Shown here piece after piece: positions 9,600-17,919 of a stretch of DNA of 64,000 bases (its first letter is position 1; each line of letters starts with the position of its first letter). The stretch comes from Shewanella sp. KX20019. Its GTDB lineage: Bacteria; Pseudomonadota; Gammaproteobacteria; Enterobacterales; Shewanellaceae. The DNA lies in the NCBI RefSeq assembly GCF_016757755.1, contig NZ_CP068437.1, positions 558,001 to 622,000 on the forward strand, in the 5' to 3' direction. A program made the translations under genes and the position numbers. The notes beneath the pieces are model-generated. The model was not told where the DNA came from. It searched no databases and saw only the letters and a program-made list of their open reading frames with translations.

Positions 9600-10925
9600 T
9601 TAGCGCTCACCAAAAGCTTCTGTCACATTGGTAAAGACAGGCTTCCAAAGGTATTGGAATACCGTTTTGTCTCCGGTAACGATGTCGGCTTCACCTGTCA
9701 TCCCTGGGATCAAGTCGAACTGGCCGGGTTTATCTGAGAAATAGGGCTTATCAATGGCAATTTGAACTTTATAGAATACACCGCCTTTCTCATCTGAATC
9801 GGTACTTGGGGATATGCGTTTTACTATGCCGTCAAGTGCGCCATAACGGCTGTAATCAAAAGCATCAATCTTTATTCTTACCGGTTGACCTATTTTCACA
9901 AAGCCGATATCACGAGGTGATAATTTGGCTTCCATTAAACCGGTTTTTGTCATTGGAACAATAACCGCCACTGTGCCACCAGGCTGGATCACGCTGCCTG
10001 TTGAAGAGGAGGGTATTGATTGAATGATGCCGTCCACGGGGGCGGTCACTGTATTTTGTGACACTAGTGACCCTGATGATTTCAACCGAGCAATAATACC
10101 GAGCAGTTCTGCTTGGGCATCGGTGCGTTTCTCGCCAACCTCTTTCAGTGACGTTGCTTGTTTCTGGTTTAGCTGCTGTTCCAGATTGAGTAAATTTTTA
10201 GCTAACACTTGCTGCTTACTTTCCATGCCTTTTAATTCACGCATGTAGGAATCTAGTTTTTGTTGAGACTCTAATATTCTCAGCTTGGATACCGCTTGCT
10301 CGGCTGTTACCGATTGCATCATTGTTAGCGTTTGCTCTGCGGTTTTTATCTGATCACTTAACGGTGGGATCTCAGTTTTGAGGCCATCGATCTCAGCTTG
10401 AGACTTGGCGATATCAGACTCTGATAATTGCTGCATTGCTATCCGCTCTTGGTTCATGCGGCTCAGTGAAGCAGTGTGCAGTTTGACTAGTTGTGGGTAC
10501 TCGATTTGGAATTCACTAAAATCTGGCTCACGCTGGTCAATAAAGGACTCGAAACGCTCAATTCTAAGCAGCAGGTTGGCTCGCTTACTTGCCAACTCCT
10601 CTTCAGCTGATTGGCTGTCAATGGAGACAAAGCTGGCTAAAATATCGCCTTTTTTAACCACGTCGCCCTCCTCCACAACTACTGAAGCAATGGTGCCGCC
10701 GGTACGACTTTGAATGATCTGTCGGTGGCCAAGAGGAACAACTTGCCCCTTGGATTTGGAGATCTCTTCTACCTCGGTAAACAGTGACCACAGCAACATG
10801 ATTAACACTGAACCGGTGATCAAAAAGATGATGCGCTTAATCAGCTTTCTTTCTGCTGGCGCCTCAATGGCGTCGGTAAATTCATGCTCAGGCCATACTC
10901 GATTCGCTAGTTGACGATTATCCAT
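9600..10925 (-). CDS. HlyD-family type I secretion membrane fusion protein
   Basis: A 441-residue periplasmic adaptor that would link the inner-membrane ABC exporter to a TolC-type outer-membrane channel. There is a short cytoplasmic N-terminus, one membrane segment at about residues 30-50, then a split biotinyl-lipoyl-like domain (around GGTIASVVVEEGDVVKKGD), a long helical hairpin rich in Gln/Leu/Glu (about 120-280) and a C-terminal beta-rich region. The length is normal for HlyD/LapC proteins. Its start overlaps the end of the upstream ABC gene by 8 bp, and the adhesin gene starts 14 bp after its stop, so the genes are translationally coupled. No TolC-type gene is present in the window; the partner may lie beyond the left edge or elsewhere. 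Confidence 0.92.
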   Translation of the reverse strand: MDNRQLANRVWPEHEFTDAIEAPAERKLIKRIIFLITGSVLIMLLWSLFTEVEEISKSKGQVVPLGHRQIIQSRTGGTIASVVVEEGDVVKKGDILASFVSIDSQSAEEELASKRANLLLRIERFESFIDQREPDFSEFQIEYPQLVKLHTASLSRMNQERIAMQQLSESDIAKSQAEIDGLKTEIPPLSDQIKTAEQTLTMMQSVTAEQAVSKLRILESQQKLDSYMRELKGMESKQQVLAKNLLNLEQQLNQKQATSLKEVGEKRTDAQAELLGIIARLKSSGSLVSQNTVTAPVDGIIQSIPSSSTGSVIQPGGTVAVIVPMTKTGLMEAKLSPRDIGFVKIGQPVRIKIDAFDYSRYGALDGIVKRISPSTDSDEKGGVFYKVQIAIDKPYFSDKPGQFDLIPGMTGEADIVTGDKTVFQYLWKPVFTNVTEAFGER

Positions 10926-13038
10926 TAGAGAGGTTCTCCTGAGATGATGCTTGCGGTGGCTGAGGCGCTTTTTCAGGGATAGGCCCCGCGTAAACCACAG
11001 CTCCTTTATCCAAAATTACGACCTTGTCAGCTTGCTGGATCAACGCTTGATCATGACTGGTAAATAACACTGTGCTTTTGCCTCTGAGTGCGCTAAATGT
11101 TTTTAGCAGTTGGGCTTTAGCTGCAGGATTACGATTGGCGATGGGTTCGTCGAGAATGATCAATGACGACTGCTTTAGCAGTGCTCGGGCTAAGCTGATA
11201 TAGCCTCCTTCAACCGCTGATAACAGCGTATGACCACGATTGAACAGATCAATATTTAGATCGTTTCCTAATGCTTTAAATAGCGACTCACCGCCCGCTG
11301 CTTTAATAGCGGTAATCAGCTCTTGATCGGTTGCGTCCAGTTTGGCAATACGCAGATTGTCGGCTAAGGTGCCTGGAAAGAGGTCGGGCTCTGCTGGGCA
11401 AAATGCAGCCCACTGCCTAAAGGCCTCGGGGTCATATTGTTTGAGGTTTTTGTCGTTAACGGTGACATAACCAGCTTGTGCCTCGGCAACTCCCATTGCT
11501 GCGAGTAACATTGAAGTTTTACCGCAAGCATTAGGCCCTATGATGGCAACATTCTCGCCAGGTTCAATATCAATGCTAACGCCTGCTAGGGCAGGGTCGA
11601 CATCTGCACCATAACGCAAAGTGACGTGTTGAAAGCGTATCTTAGGAGCGACTTTGGTGTCAGGAGTATCGAGCCTGAGTTCGTTGTGTTCAGTGCCAGC
11701 TTGCATAAAACGGTCAAACTGTTTGATTGCCATCTCCATCATGGTGATTTTTTGGCTTGATGAAAATGCTAACTGCGCAGGGCCTGTAATACGCCAAATG
11801 AGCATGACACAGGCAATCAAAGCGCCAGGGCTAATGCTCTGGTTGAGCACTAAAAAGATACCAGTAAATACCGTGACCAGTGCTGTCAGTAAGCTCATTG
11901 CATGGGCAACTGCCGCGTTTAAGCCGTTGCGTTTGGCGTAAAGGAAGTTTTGCCGACAGTTCTCTTTGCATTGTCTGGCAAACTTGGTATTCCAGCCATC
12001 GGTGTTGCCGCTAGTCTTCAGCTGCAGCAAGTTCTTGGCGAGTTCATTAATCGAATTTTGATAATCGCCACTGATGGTGGGTAAGGCTGATTGAGCATAT
12101 TTATTGACGGCTTTCATCACTAGATAAAATAGTAACAACATCACCAGCGGTACCATGACCAACCAACCACTGAGCAGCGCAATGGTGATCAGTGCGATAG
12201 CGGTAAACGGCAGGTCAACCAAACCTGCACCACCGGGGCCAGACAGCAAGGTTCTGACTTTTTCAGCATTACGCATACGCGCCATATGGTTAGAGAGCCC
12301 TACTCGAGATAACACCATCAACGGCATGCTTAGCAGCCGTCTAAAAGTAATATCGGAAAGGTCGCGGGCAAAACGGTTACTGGTGGTCGCTAATACGCTG
12401 GCTCGAGTAAGGCGAGTAACCACTAAAATCGCCAAAGCGAGTGCTGCCCCAAGGGCGATGGTGGGCAGTACATCTGGAGCTTGCCCGCCTATGACTCGGT
12501 CATAAACTGCCATAGTAAAAAGCGGTACCGCTAGCCCGGTAATGCTGGAGAGTAAACTTAGCCAAAATACCGGTCTATACCATTTGGTGCGTTTACTCAT
12601 ATGTGCAGCAAAGGCATGAATGTTTTGCTTACTGGCTGGAAGGCTTTCAACGACAAAAATATGCCCAGTTCGAGGCAACTCTTGCGCAGTTATTAACTGC
12701 CATTGAGTAGACTGCTGGTTGAACAGCTCATACTGCTGGCCCCTGCGCTGTAACATGATGGCTGGCTCATCATCAGGGATGATAATAAAAGGATGAATAG
12801 ACTGAGAAAGCGCACTATTGTGAATTTTATAGACCGAAAAACCAACCTGATGCTTTTTTAGTAAGTTGGCAAACTGGACAGTATCGATGGATTCAATTGC
12901 ATCGTCATTGAGTAGATTATTCGCTTGAGAAAATAACCCCAGTTGCTGGAAAAGCGCAACTAATATGTGCTTCAATTCAGCAGATGCTTGTTTGCTATCG
13001 GTCTCTTTTCGTGGCTGTGTTTGGCTGATTGAGTTCAT
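10918..13038 (-). CDS. Type I secretion ABC transporter, C39-like N-domain, Walker A intact, signature degenerate
   Basis: A 706-residue ABC exporter half. Residues 1-135 resemble the C39-peptidase-like domain of LapB/HlyB transporters, with no obvious catalytic cysteine; the membrane domain is about 150-430; the nucleotide-binding domain is about 465-690. Walker A is intact (GPNACGKTS, 501-509), Walker B is LIILDEP (626-632), and the switch His is at 662. The signature is LSAVE (606-610) instead of LSGGQ, the Q-loop glutamine is missing (CPAEPDLF) and the D-loop reads ANRN. The start overlaps the stop of the next upstream ABC gene by 4 bp. The defects complement those of its neighbour, so I infer an obligate heterodimer exporting the downstream adhesin. 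Confidence 0.9.
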   Translation of the reverse strand: MNSISQTQPRKETDSKQASAELKHILVALFQQLGLFSQANNLLNDDAIESIDTVQFANLLKKHQVGFSVYKIHNSALSQSIHPFIIIPDDEPAIMLQRRGQQYELFNQQSTQWQLITAQELPRTGHIFVVESLPASKQNIHAFAAHMSKRTKWYRPVFWLSLLSSITGLAVPLFTMAVYDRVIGGQAPDVLPTIALGAALALAILVVTRLTRASVLATTSNRFARDLSDITFRRLLSMPLMVLSRVGLSNHMARMRNAEKVRTLLSGPGGAGLVDLPFTAIALITIALLSGWLVMVPLVMLLLFYLVMKAVNKYAQSALPTISGDYQNSINELAKNLLQLKTSGNTDGWNTKFARQCKENCRQNFLYAKRNGLNAAVAHAMSLLTALVTVFTGIFLVLNQSISPGALIACVMLIWRITGPAQLAFSSSQKITMMEMAIKQFDRFMQAGTEHNELRLDTPDTKVAPKIRFQHVTLRYGADVDPALAGVSIDIEPGENVAIIGPNACGKTSMLLAAMGVAEAQAGYVTVNDKNLKQYDPEAFRQWAAFCPAEPDLFPGTLADNLRIAKLDATDQELITAIKAAGGESLFKALGNDLNIDLFNRGHTLLSAVEGGYISLARALLKQSSLIILDEPIANRNPAAKAQLLKTFSALRGKSTVLFTSHDQALIQQADKVVILDKGAVVYAGPIPEKAPQPPQASSQENLSNG

Positions 13039-14693
13039 GCTTTAACCTCCTGCATCGCAGCTAAAACCTGGCACTCACCATGCTCACTAATATTGATGCG
13101 CAGGTCACTATGGCTAGCGAGTTCGTTAAAGTGAGAAGCACATAGAATGGTCATTTTTCCTTTATGAGCATTGAGCAGTTGTATCAGCCGCGCTTGTGAA
13201 TCAGCGTCGAGTGAGATCATCGGTTCATCGAGTAAAAGAACAGAAGGTGATTGCACCACGGCTCTAACAAGCGCTATCAGCTTTATTGCGCCTTTATTCA
13301 ACATTTGGCTATCGTTTACGCCTACTTCAGTTTGATAGCCTGCTGGAAGCTGAGCGATGCTGCTGGTGAGCCCTAGCGCTTCAGCAACTTCCATCGCCAG
13401 TGATTCCCGCTCAGGTTTAAACATGGTCATATTCTCTAATAAACTGCCAGCAAACAGCGTTGGCCAAGGCGACACGTAGGTCACCGATTGCCGATATTCA
13501 TTGGCTTGGTGTTCGCTTTGCTCAACCCCTGCAACGGTGATGGAGCCTTGATCTAAATGATGAAATGCACCAATAACGCTGAGCAGTAAACTGGCATGGG
13601 TCAGTGGATCTGAGGTCACAGTGACTAGGCTGCCACTGGGTATCGATAGGCTAAAATTATTGAGCTTCGCGCCAACTTGAGCACTGGAAACTGCGTTAAA
13701 ATCGATAGGGCCGAGGGGCAATTTCTGTTGATATTGAGTTGTACCTTTAAAGGCTTCTTGGGGCAGGTCTGCAAGGTCGTCGACGTGGTTCATTGCCGTT
13801 TTTGCGCTGGCAACTCGTGAACGTAGACTAATAATGGCGCTTAAGGGCGCAATCGCTCTGCCCGCCAAAATTGAGCAAGCAGCCAACCCACCTGTAGTAA
13901 GGTGGCCATCGAGCACTTCAAGACAACCGATAAGTACGATCAATAATGTAGTGCCTTGAGACGCGCCCTGGATGAGCTCTTGTAGCTTTGATGATAACCA
14001 ATCGACTTGCTGTTGCTGCGCTAATCGACGGTAATTAATTTCGCTATAAGTCGATGATAGACGGGACTCCATCGCTAATGCCTTTGCGGTCGTCAACCCC
14101 GATAGCACCAATATCAACATGCGTGAACGTTCACTGTCAGTTAATGCTAGCTGCTGAGTTGCATGGTTAAGTTTTTGGCCAATGAAAAACACTAAAGCAC
14201 CAATAACTCCCCACACTGCAATAGGAATAAACACTAATGGTCCGCCGATATAAGCGACTAAGGCGAGAAAGATGAGCACGAAGGGGAAGTCCATAAATGC
14301 CACTAATGCTTGCCCGGAATAAAGCTCGCGCATGGCGGCGATGCTGGCAAGTCCATTGTAGACCTTACCCGTACCGAGGCTTTCAACATGGTGATAGTCA
14401 GATTGCATCAAGGAATTAACGACTTTGGTGGTGGTTTGCAACTCAAAGTTGGCAGCTGATGAGGCTAACAACCAGCTGCGGGCATAGCGTAAAAATAACT
14501 CTAATAAAATAGCGACCCCAACAGCTGATGCCAGCACACTCGCAGTGCCGTAACCTTGGTTTGGTAATATCCTGTCGTATATTTGCAGCAGGGTAAAAGG
14601 CAGTGCTAAAGACAGTAAATTAATGAAAGTTGAGGAGAGTAGTAACTCAGCCTTGGCGCGATTATTGTTTAGTAAACTGAAGTTCTCTCTCAT
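13035..14693 (-). CDS. Type I secretion ABC transporter half with destroyed Walker A motif
   Basis: A 552-residue ABC exporter half without an N-terminal C39-like domain: membrane domain about residues 15-290, nucleotide-binding domain about 330-545. The Walker A position reads TSDPLTHAS (360-368), so the glycine frame is gone and the essential Lys is Ala367. Walker B (LLLDEP, 486-491), the D-loop (SLD, 494-496) and an H-loop His (CASHF) remain. The signature is LNKGA (465-469), which keeps the key fourth glycine. It is the first gene of the secretion operon and overlaps the next by ATGA. It cannot bind ATP in the standard way by itself, but its signature and D-loop could complete a site with the partner's Walker A. 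The RBS for the start at 14693 is weak. Confidence 0.88.
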   Translation of the reverse strand: MRENFSLLNNNRAKAELLLSSTFINLLSLALPFTLLQIYDRILPNQGYGTASVLASAVGVAILLELFLRYARSWLLASSAANFELQTTTKVVNSLMQSDYHHVESLGTGKVYNGLASIAAMRELYSGQALVAFMDFPFVLIFLALVAYIGGPLVFIPIAVWGVIGALVFFIGQKLNHATQQLALTDSERSRMLILVLSGLTTAKALAMESRLSSTYSEINYRRLAQQQQVDWLSSKLQELIQGASQGTTLLIVLIGCLEVLDGHLTTGGLAACSILAGRAIAPLSAIISLRSRVASAKTAMNHVDDLADLPQEAFKGTTQYQQKLPLGPIDFNAVSSAQVGAKLNNFSLSIPSGSLVTVTSDPLTHASLLLSVIGAFHHLDQGSITVAGVEQSEHQANEYRQSVTYVSPWPTLFAGSLLENMTMFKPERESLAMEVAEALGLTSSIAQLPAGYQTEVGVNDSQMLNKGAIKLIALVRAVVQSPSVLLLDEPMISLDADSQARLIQLLNAHKGKMTILCASHFNELASHSDLRINISEHGECQVLAAMQEVKA

Positions 14694-14952
14694 CGTTCAT
14701 CACATCCTTGGACAGCCAGAAAAGGGTGTATAAATAATAGTATAGCTTTAGCTAATCTGTTTGATTTAACAGGCTGCTTACATTTGCGCGTGAAAAAGAA
14801 ACCGTTTTTAGTGGTTTTTTATCAGTGAGATAATTTTGCATGACTTGCGCAGAGCTGACGCGAGTTTATTGGTGAAAGGAGATTCGATTGACGAGGCGTT
14901 ATGAAGGGGTCTGCCGGCAAATTTGCAGGATTTTGAGTAAATGTCATAGAAA
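14694..14952. other. Intergenic region upstream of the secretion operon
   Basis: A 259-bp gap between the end of the hydrolase gene and the first ABC gene, both on the minus strand. It must hold the secretion operon promoter. A weak AAACC/GGTTT stem followed by T residues on the minus strand (about 14796-14822) may end the hydrolase transcript. No coding sequence is visible. Confidence 0.4.
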
Positions 14953-15783
14953 TTATAGCTTAGCCATTTTTACTATCTCTGATATAACCAAGGCTTCAGC
15001 TTGGGATGGCAGCATATGCTGCTTGCCTGAGGCCACGACGAGTGCTGTGGCACAGGTTGCAGCTAGCTGTACGTGACTTTGACGCCATCGCTCATTGAGC
15101 TCTGCAGATTCATGCCATTTCTCTCCAGCGGTGATCACCACGCAGCCATTCTGGTTTGGCGAGCTTGAGGTTTGGAGTACACGCTTTGATTTTTCGATAG
15201 TCTCCACATAAGCAAGCATTTGACTCTTGACTGCTGTTCCCCAGTTATCATCAGGCCTCTGGGAGTCTAACTCTTCCAATACCGCCTGCTTTGCATCAGC
15301 AATGGTGGCATAGTAAGCATTGTTGGGGTCGATAAAGAGGATGTTGTTCACCGAGTCGGGATATTTGTGGGCGTACATTTGCACTAACAAACCGGCGTAG
15401 GAGTGGCCGACTAGAATAACATCGTCACCGAGGCCAAGCGTTTCAAGCCCAGTGTGCAGTGCCGCCATTTCAGCTTCGATATCATAGCCATTAATTGATA
15501 GTTCACTGTCACCGTGACCCGCTCTATCGTAGCTAACGAGGGCGTTTCTGATTGAATAAGGTAAGGCTTCTTGAATGTCGCGCCACTGGTTTGAGTCGTT
15601 ACCGCCGCCAGACTCAAATACGATGACGGGCTCTATCCCTGGTGTGTATTTGAATTGCAGCTGATAACCGCCGACGTCGACCTTCTCTTCTAAGATATCG
15701 CGTGAGGGTAAATTTTGCGGCGTGTTATAGCCACAAGCGCTCAAACTCAGGCTGGTAACTACCAAACCGATGATTGTTTTCAT
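14953..15783 (-). CDS. Alpha/beta-hydrolase fold lipoprotein
   Basis: A 276-residue protein with a lipoprotein signal (hydrophobic start and lipobox LSAC, Cys17), so probably membrane anchored and facing the periplasm. The hydrolase core shows an oxyanion-type ESGGG segment, a nucleophile elbow GHSYAG (Ser about 127), a candidate acid in FIDPN, and a C-terminal SGKQHMLP that would supply the catalytic His. These fit serine esterases or peptidases of the alpha/beta-hydrolase superfamily; the substrate cannot be read from the sequence. A good RBS (AAGGAG) precedes the start. It lies 32 bp after a small membrane protein gene and may be cotranscribed with it. Confidence 0.85.
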   Translation of the reverse strand: MKTIIGLVVTSLSLSACGYNTPQNLPSRDILEEKVDVGGYQLQFKYTPGIEPVIVFESGGGNDSNQWRDIQEALPYSIRNALVSYDRAGHGDSELSINGYDIEAEMAALHTGLETLGLGDDVILVGHSYAGLLVQMYAHKYPDSVNNILFIDPNNAYYATIADAKQAVLEELDSQRPDDNWGTAVKSQMLAYVETIEKSKRVLQTSSSPNQNGCVVITAGEKWHESAELNERWRQSHVQLAATCATALVVASGKQHMLPSQAEALVISEIVKMAKL

Positions 15784-15815
15784 AAGAACTCCTTTTCTGT
15801 CCGTTAGCGATCGCT

Positions 15816-16103
15816 TTAAATTGCACTTACTAGCATCAAAACCATGGCCAATAAAAAGTACTTATAACTTGCTTGGCTGAAGCTGATTTTTTGACTAAAC
15901 CACAGGTTAATGGGTGTGACGAGGCAAGAGGGTGATAGCAGTAATCCACGCAAGAATGCTAAAACTGCAATCGTACCCGCTAGCTGCCCCCAATCTGTCA
16001 TGCTGGATTGATATATGCCAATCGCATGGGTTAACGCCACGATAATCATAAAGGCTTTAATGATGCGTGAGTTTCTTTGAGTTTTATCAACTTGTGCTGC
16101 CAT
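15816..16103 (-). CDS. Small membrane protein of unknown function
   Basis: A 95-residue protein with a basic N-terminus and about three hydrophobic segments (about residues 15-30, 42-60 and 80-95). I do not recognise a family. It is the only open frame of size here, it is spaced 32 bp from the following hydrolase gene on the same strand, and its codon use looks like that of its neighbours. The RBS is weak (GGAC-like). It could be a short conserved inner-membrane protein; no function can be assigned. Confidence 0.6.
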   Translation of the reverse strand: MAAQVDKTQRNSRIIKAFMIIVALTHAIGIYQSSMTDWGQLAGTIAVLAFLRGLLLSPSCLVTPINLWFSQKISFSQASYKYFLLAMVLMLVSAI

Positions 16104-16476
16104 TGCTCTAGAGTCCTATTTAATGGGGGTACTCACAGTGAACTACAGCTATGAAGTCAAATAGATGCATATTATCCCTGCGGAGGTAAACGCGATAAAG
16201 CTAAATTAGACGTTGAGGTTAGGAGATGCAAGTGACTTTAATTCAGAGACACTGTCGCTCGGCTGAGCAGGCTTTTATATTCGATTATGATAATGGCCGA
16301 ATTTTATCAACAGCCAGCTGAGTTTGGTCACGGTTCGTGGCGTTGTGCTAGCTGAATTGCACCTATCGTTAATGGAGTGGTGAAGGAGTGCCAGCCGACA
16401 AATCTGCAGGGAGTCGGCTGGCGAATAACGCATTTATTGAAGCAATAAATGCGTTAAATATTGCGATGGTTGGACA
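16104..16476. other. Intergenic region with two inverted repeats
   Basis: A 373-bp gap between the otr stop and the small membrane protein start, both minus strand. It holds two clear stem-loops near the otr end (16390-16422 and 16429-16453) and, to their left, the presumed promoter of the small membrane protein. No coding sequence is visible. Confidence 0.5.
16390..16453 (-). terminator. Paired hairpins after the octaheme cytochrome gene
   Basis: Two perfect 10-bp stems lie just after the otr stop at 16477. The first in the transcript is 16429-16453 (arms CGCATTTATT and its complement, 5-base loop). The second is 16390-16422 (arms GCCAGCCGAC and its complement, 13-base loop). There is no strong U-run, so they may act as a transcript-end stabiliser rather than a textbook terminator. 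Confidence 0.55.
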
Positions 16477-17874
16477 TTATTTAGCGTGTCTTAAACCACC
16501 TTTATTTTTCATCGGGTCGCCATCGTAACCGAGTGCCTTCCAGTTCATGCGGGTACCTTTACTATGACAATCACTACATTTGAGAGCCTCTGATTTTGGC
16601 GACACCATATGGTTAATGCGCCACCACATTTCGGTTGCGGCAAAGCCGTGCTCTCCACTGTAAGTGATGCCCTTTTCTGCGAGAACTTTATTGGCTTCCA
16701 TACCTAACTTGGCTGCTTTGTCCCAATCATAGTCTGTCCAGTATCCGCCTTCACCGTATACTTTTGCTGTGACAAATATGTTTTGCTTACTGTCATAGAT
16801 CTGCTTACCGCGGTGAACTTTAAAGGGATAGATTTTAGCGCTACTATCGTTAATATCTCCCAGTGGGCTGGTTAACTTGGTGATCTTACTTGGGTCCATT
16901 TTATCGCCAACCATATAGGCGTCAGCACTACCGTTATACCAAGCGTATTCAGGTTCAACCATCTTGCCCCAGACGAAGTTGCCTTTCTTTTTCTGGTAAT
17001 TTTTCTTGCCGTATTGATCTTTAGTTTCTTCAAGATCGCTACCTGCCGTAGACCAATCCCAGCTCATTTTAGTCGGTTCATTACGAGCAAAAAATGGAAT
17101 ATGGCAAGTTTGACAGGCGACGCTGGCAGCATGAGTGTTGAGCTTAGTATTTTTGTGCGGCGTTGCTTCATGACAATTGACGCAGCCAATCGGATTTTGA
17201 CCGCCAGGAGAAACTCCCATGGCATTACCTGTGATCTGATGAGCCTCTGTGGTATGGCAATCTTGGCATTGGAAATCATTGCCATCGGTATCCATATGTA
17301 CGTCAGTGGCTTTATCAGGATAAGACATAGAGGAGTCTAAATCGCCATGCTTAACAGCATCACCGCCGCCACCAAAGAAGTGACAAGTACCGCAGTTATC
17401 GCGCACAGGCGCACCGACATTTTGTGCTACTCGCTCAAGGTTGACTCTGGCTAATGCTTCGCCAGCGCCAGCTGGATCTTTTATGTAAGTACCGGTGGTG
17501 TCATGACAGACAAGGCAATCGACCTTGGTCATGTCAGTAAAGTCAAAGTTATTGTCCTTCCAGCCATAACCCGCATGACAGCTGGTACATCTTGGTTCAT
17601 TGCCCGATATTGAGGTACAGAAGTTATTGATCGCATCCTTCTTACCGCGTTTAACCGTACGTCCTGGTAGTTTTTGTTCTAACTCCCAGGTCCAGTGTGA
17701 AGATTTCATAAAGTCTTTGGCATGATCTTCATGGCATTCGATACATTGAGTCGTGACTTCAGAGCCTTGAGTAAACGGGCCCTGTATATACTCGCTGTGG
17801 GGATTGGCCGCCATGGCAACTTGAGCACTTGCAAGCAGACCTAGGGCCATGGTTGCTGTGATAATTCTTTTCAT
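16477..17874 (-). CDS. otr: Octaheme c-type cytochrome, tetrathionate reductase (Otr) family
   Basis: A 465-residue exported protein with a Sec signal (cleavage near AMA-AN, residue 22) and exactly eight CxxCH motifs (CIECH, CTSCH, CLVCH, CGTCH, CQDCH, CVNCH, CQTCH, CSDCH). Heme count, length and spacing fit the Shewanella octaheme tetrathionate reductase, a periplasmic enzyme whose active-site heme has a lysine ligand and which can also act on nitrite and hydroxylamine in vitro. A clear AGGAG RBS precedes the start. It is the last gene of a cluster with a DUF3373 barrel protein (45 bp upstream) and a monoheme cytochrome, which suggests one respiratory unit. The physiological substrate is not settled by sequence. 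Confidence 0.88.
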   Translation of the reverse strand: MKRIITATMALGLLASAQVAMAANPHSEYIQGPFTQGSEVTTQCIECHEDHAKDFMKSSHWTWELEQKLPGRTVKRGKKDAINNFCTSISGNEPRCTSCHAGYGWKDNNFDFTDMTKVDCLVCHDTTGTYIKDPAGAGEALARVNLERVAQNVGAPVRDNCGTCHFFGGGGDAVKHGDLDSSMSYPDKATDVHMDTDGNDFQCQDCHTTEAHQITGNAMGVSPGGQNPIGCVNCHEATPHKNTKLNTHAASVACQTCHIPFFARNEPTKMSWDWSTAGSDLEETKDQYGKKNYQKKKGNFVWGKMVEPEYAWYNGSADAYMVGDKMDPSKITKLTSPLGDINDSSAKIYPFKVHRGKQIYDSKQNIFVTAKVYGEGGYWTDYDWDKAAKLGMEANKVLAEKGITYSGEHGFAATEMWWRINHMVSPKSEALKCSDCHSKGTRMNWKALGYDGDPMKNKGGLRHAK

Positions 17875-17888
17875 TTTTGATACTCCTG

Positions 17889-17906
17889 CCCCGGCTAGCG
17901 CCGGGG
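17889..17906 (-). other. Intercistronic GC-rich hairpin
   Basis: CCCCGGC and GCCGGGG arms with a TAGC loop lie between the DUF3373 gene and otr. There is no U-run. It could tune relative transcript stability of the two genes. Confidence 0.6.
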
Positions 17907-17919
17907 GGATTGACCCAAC

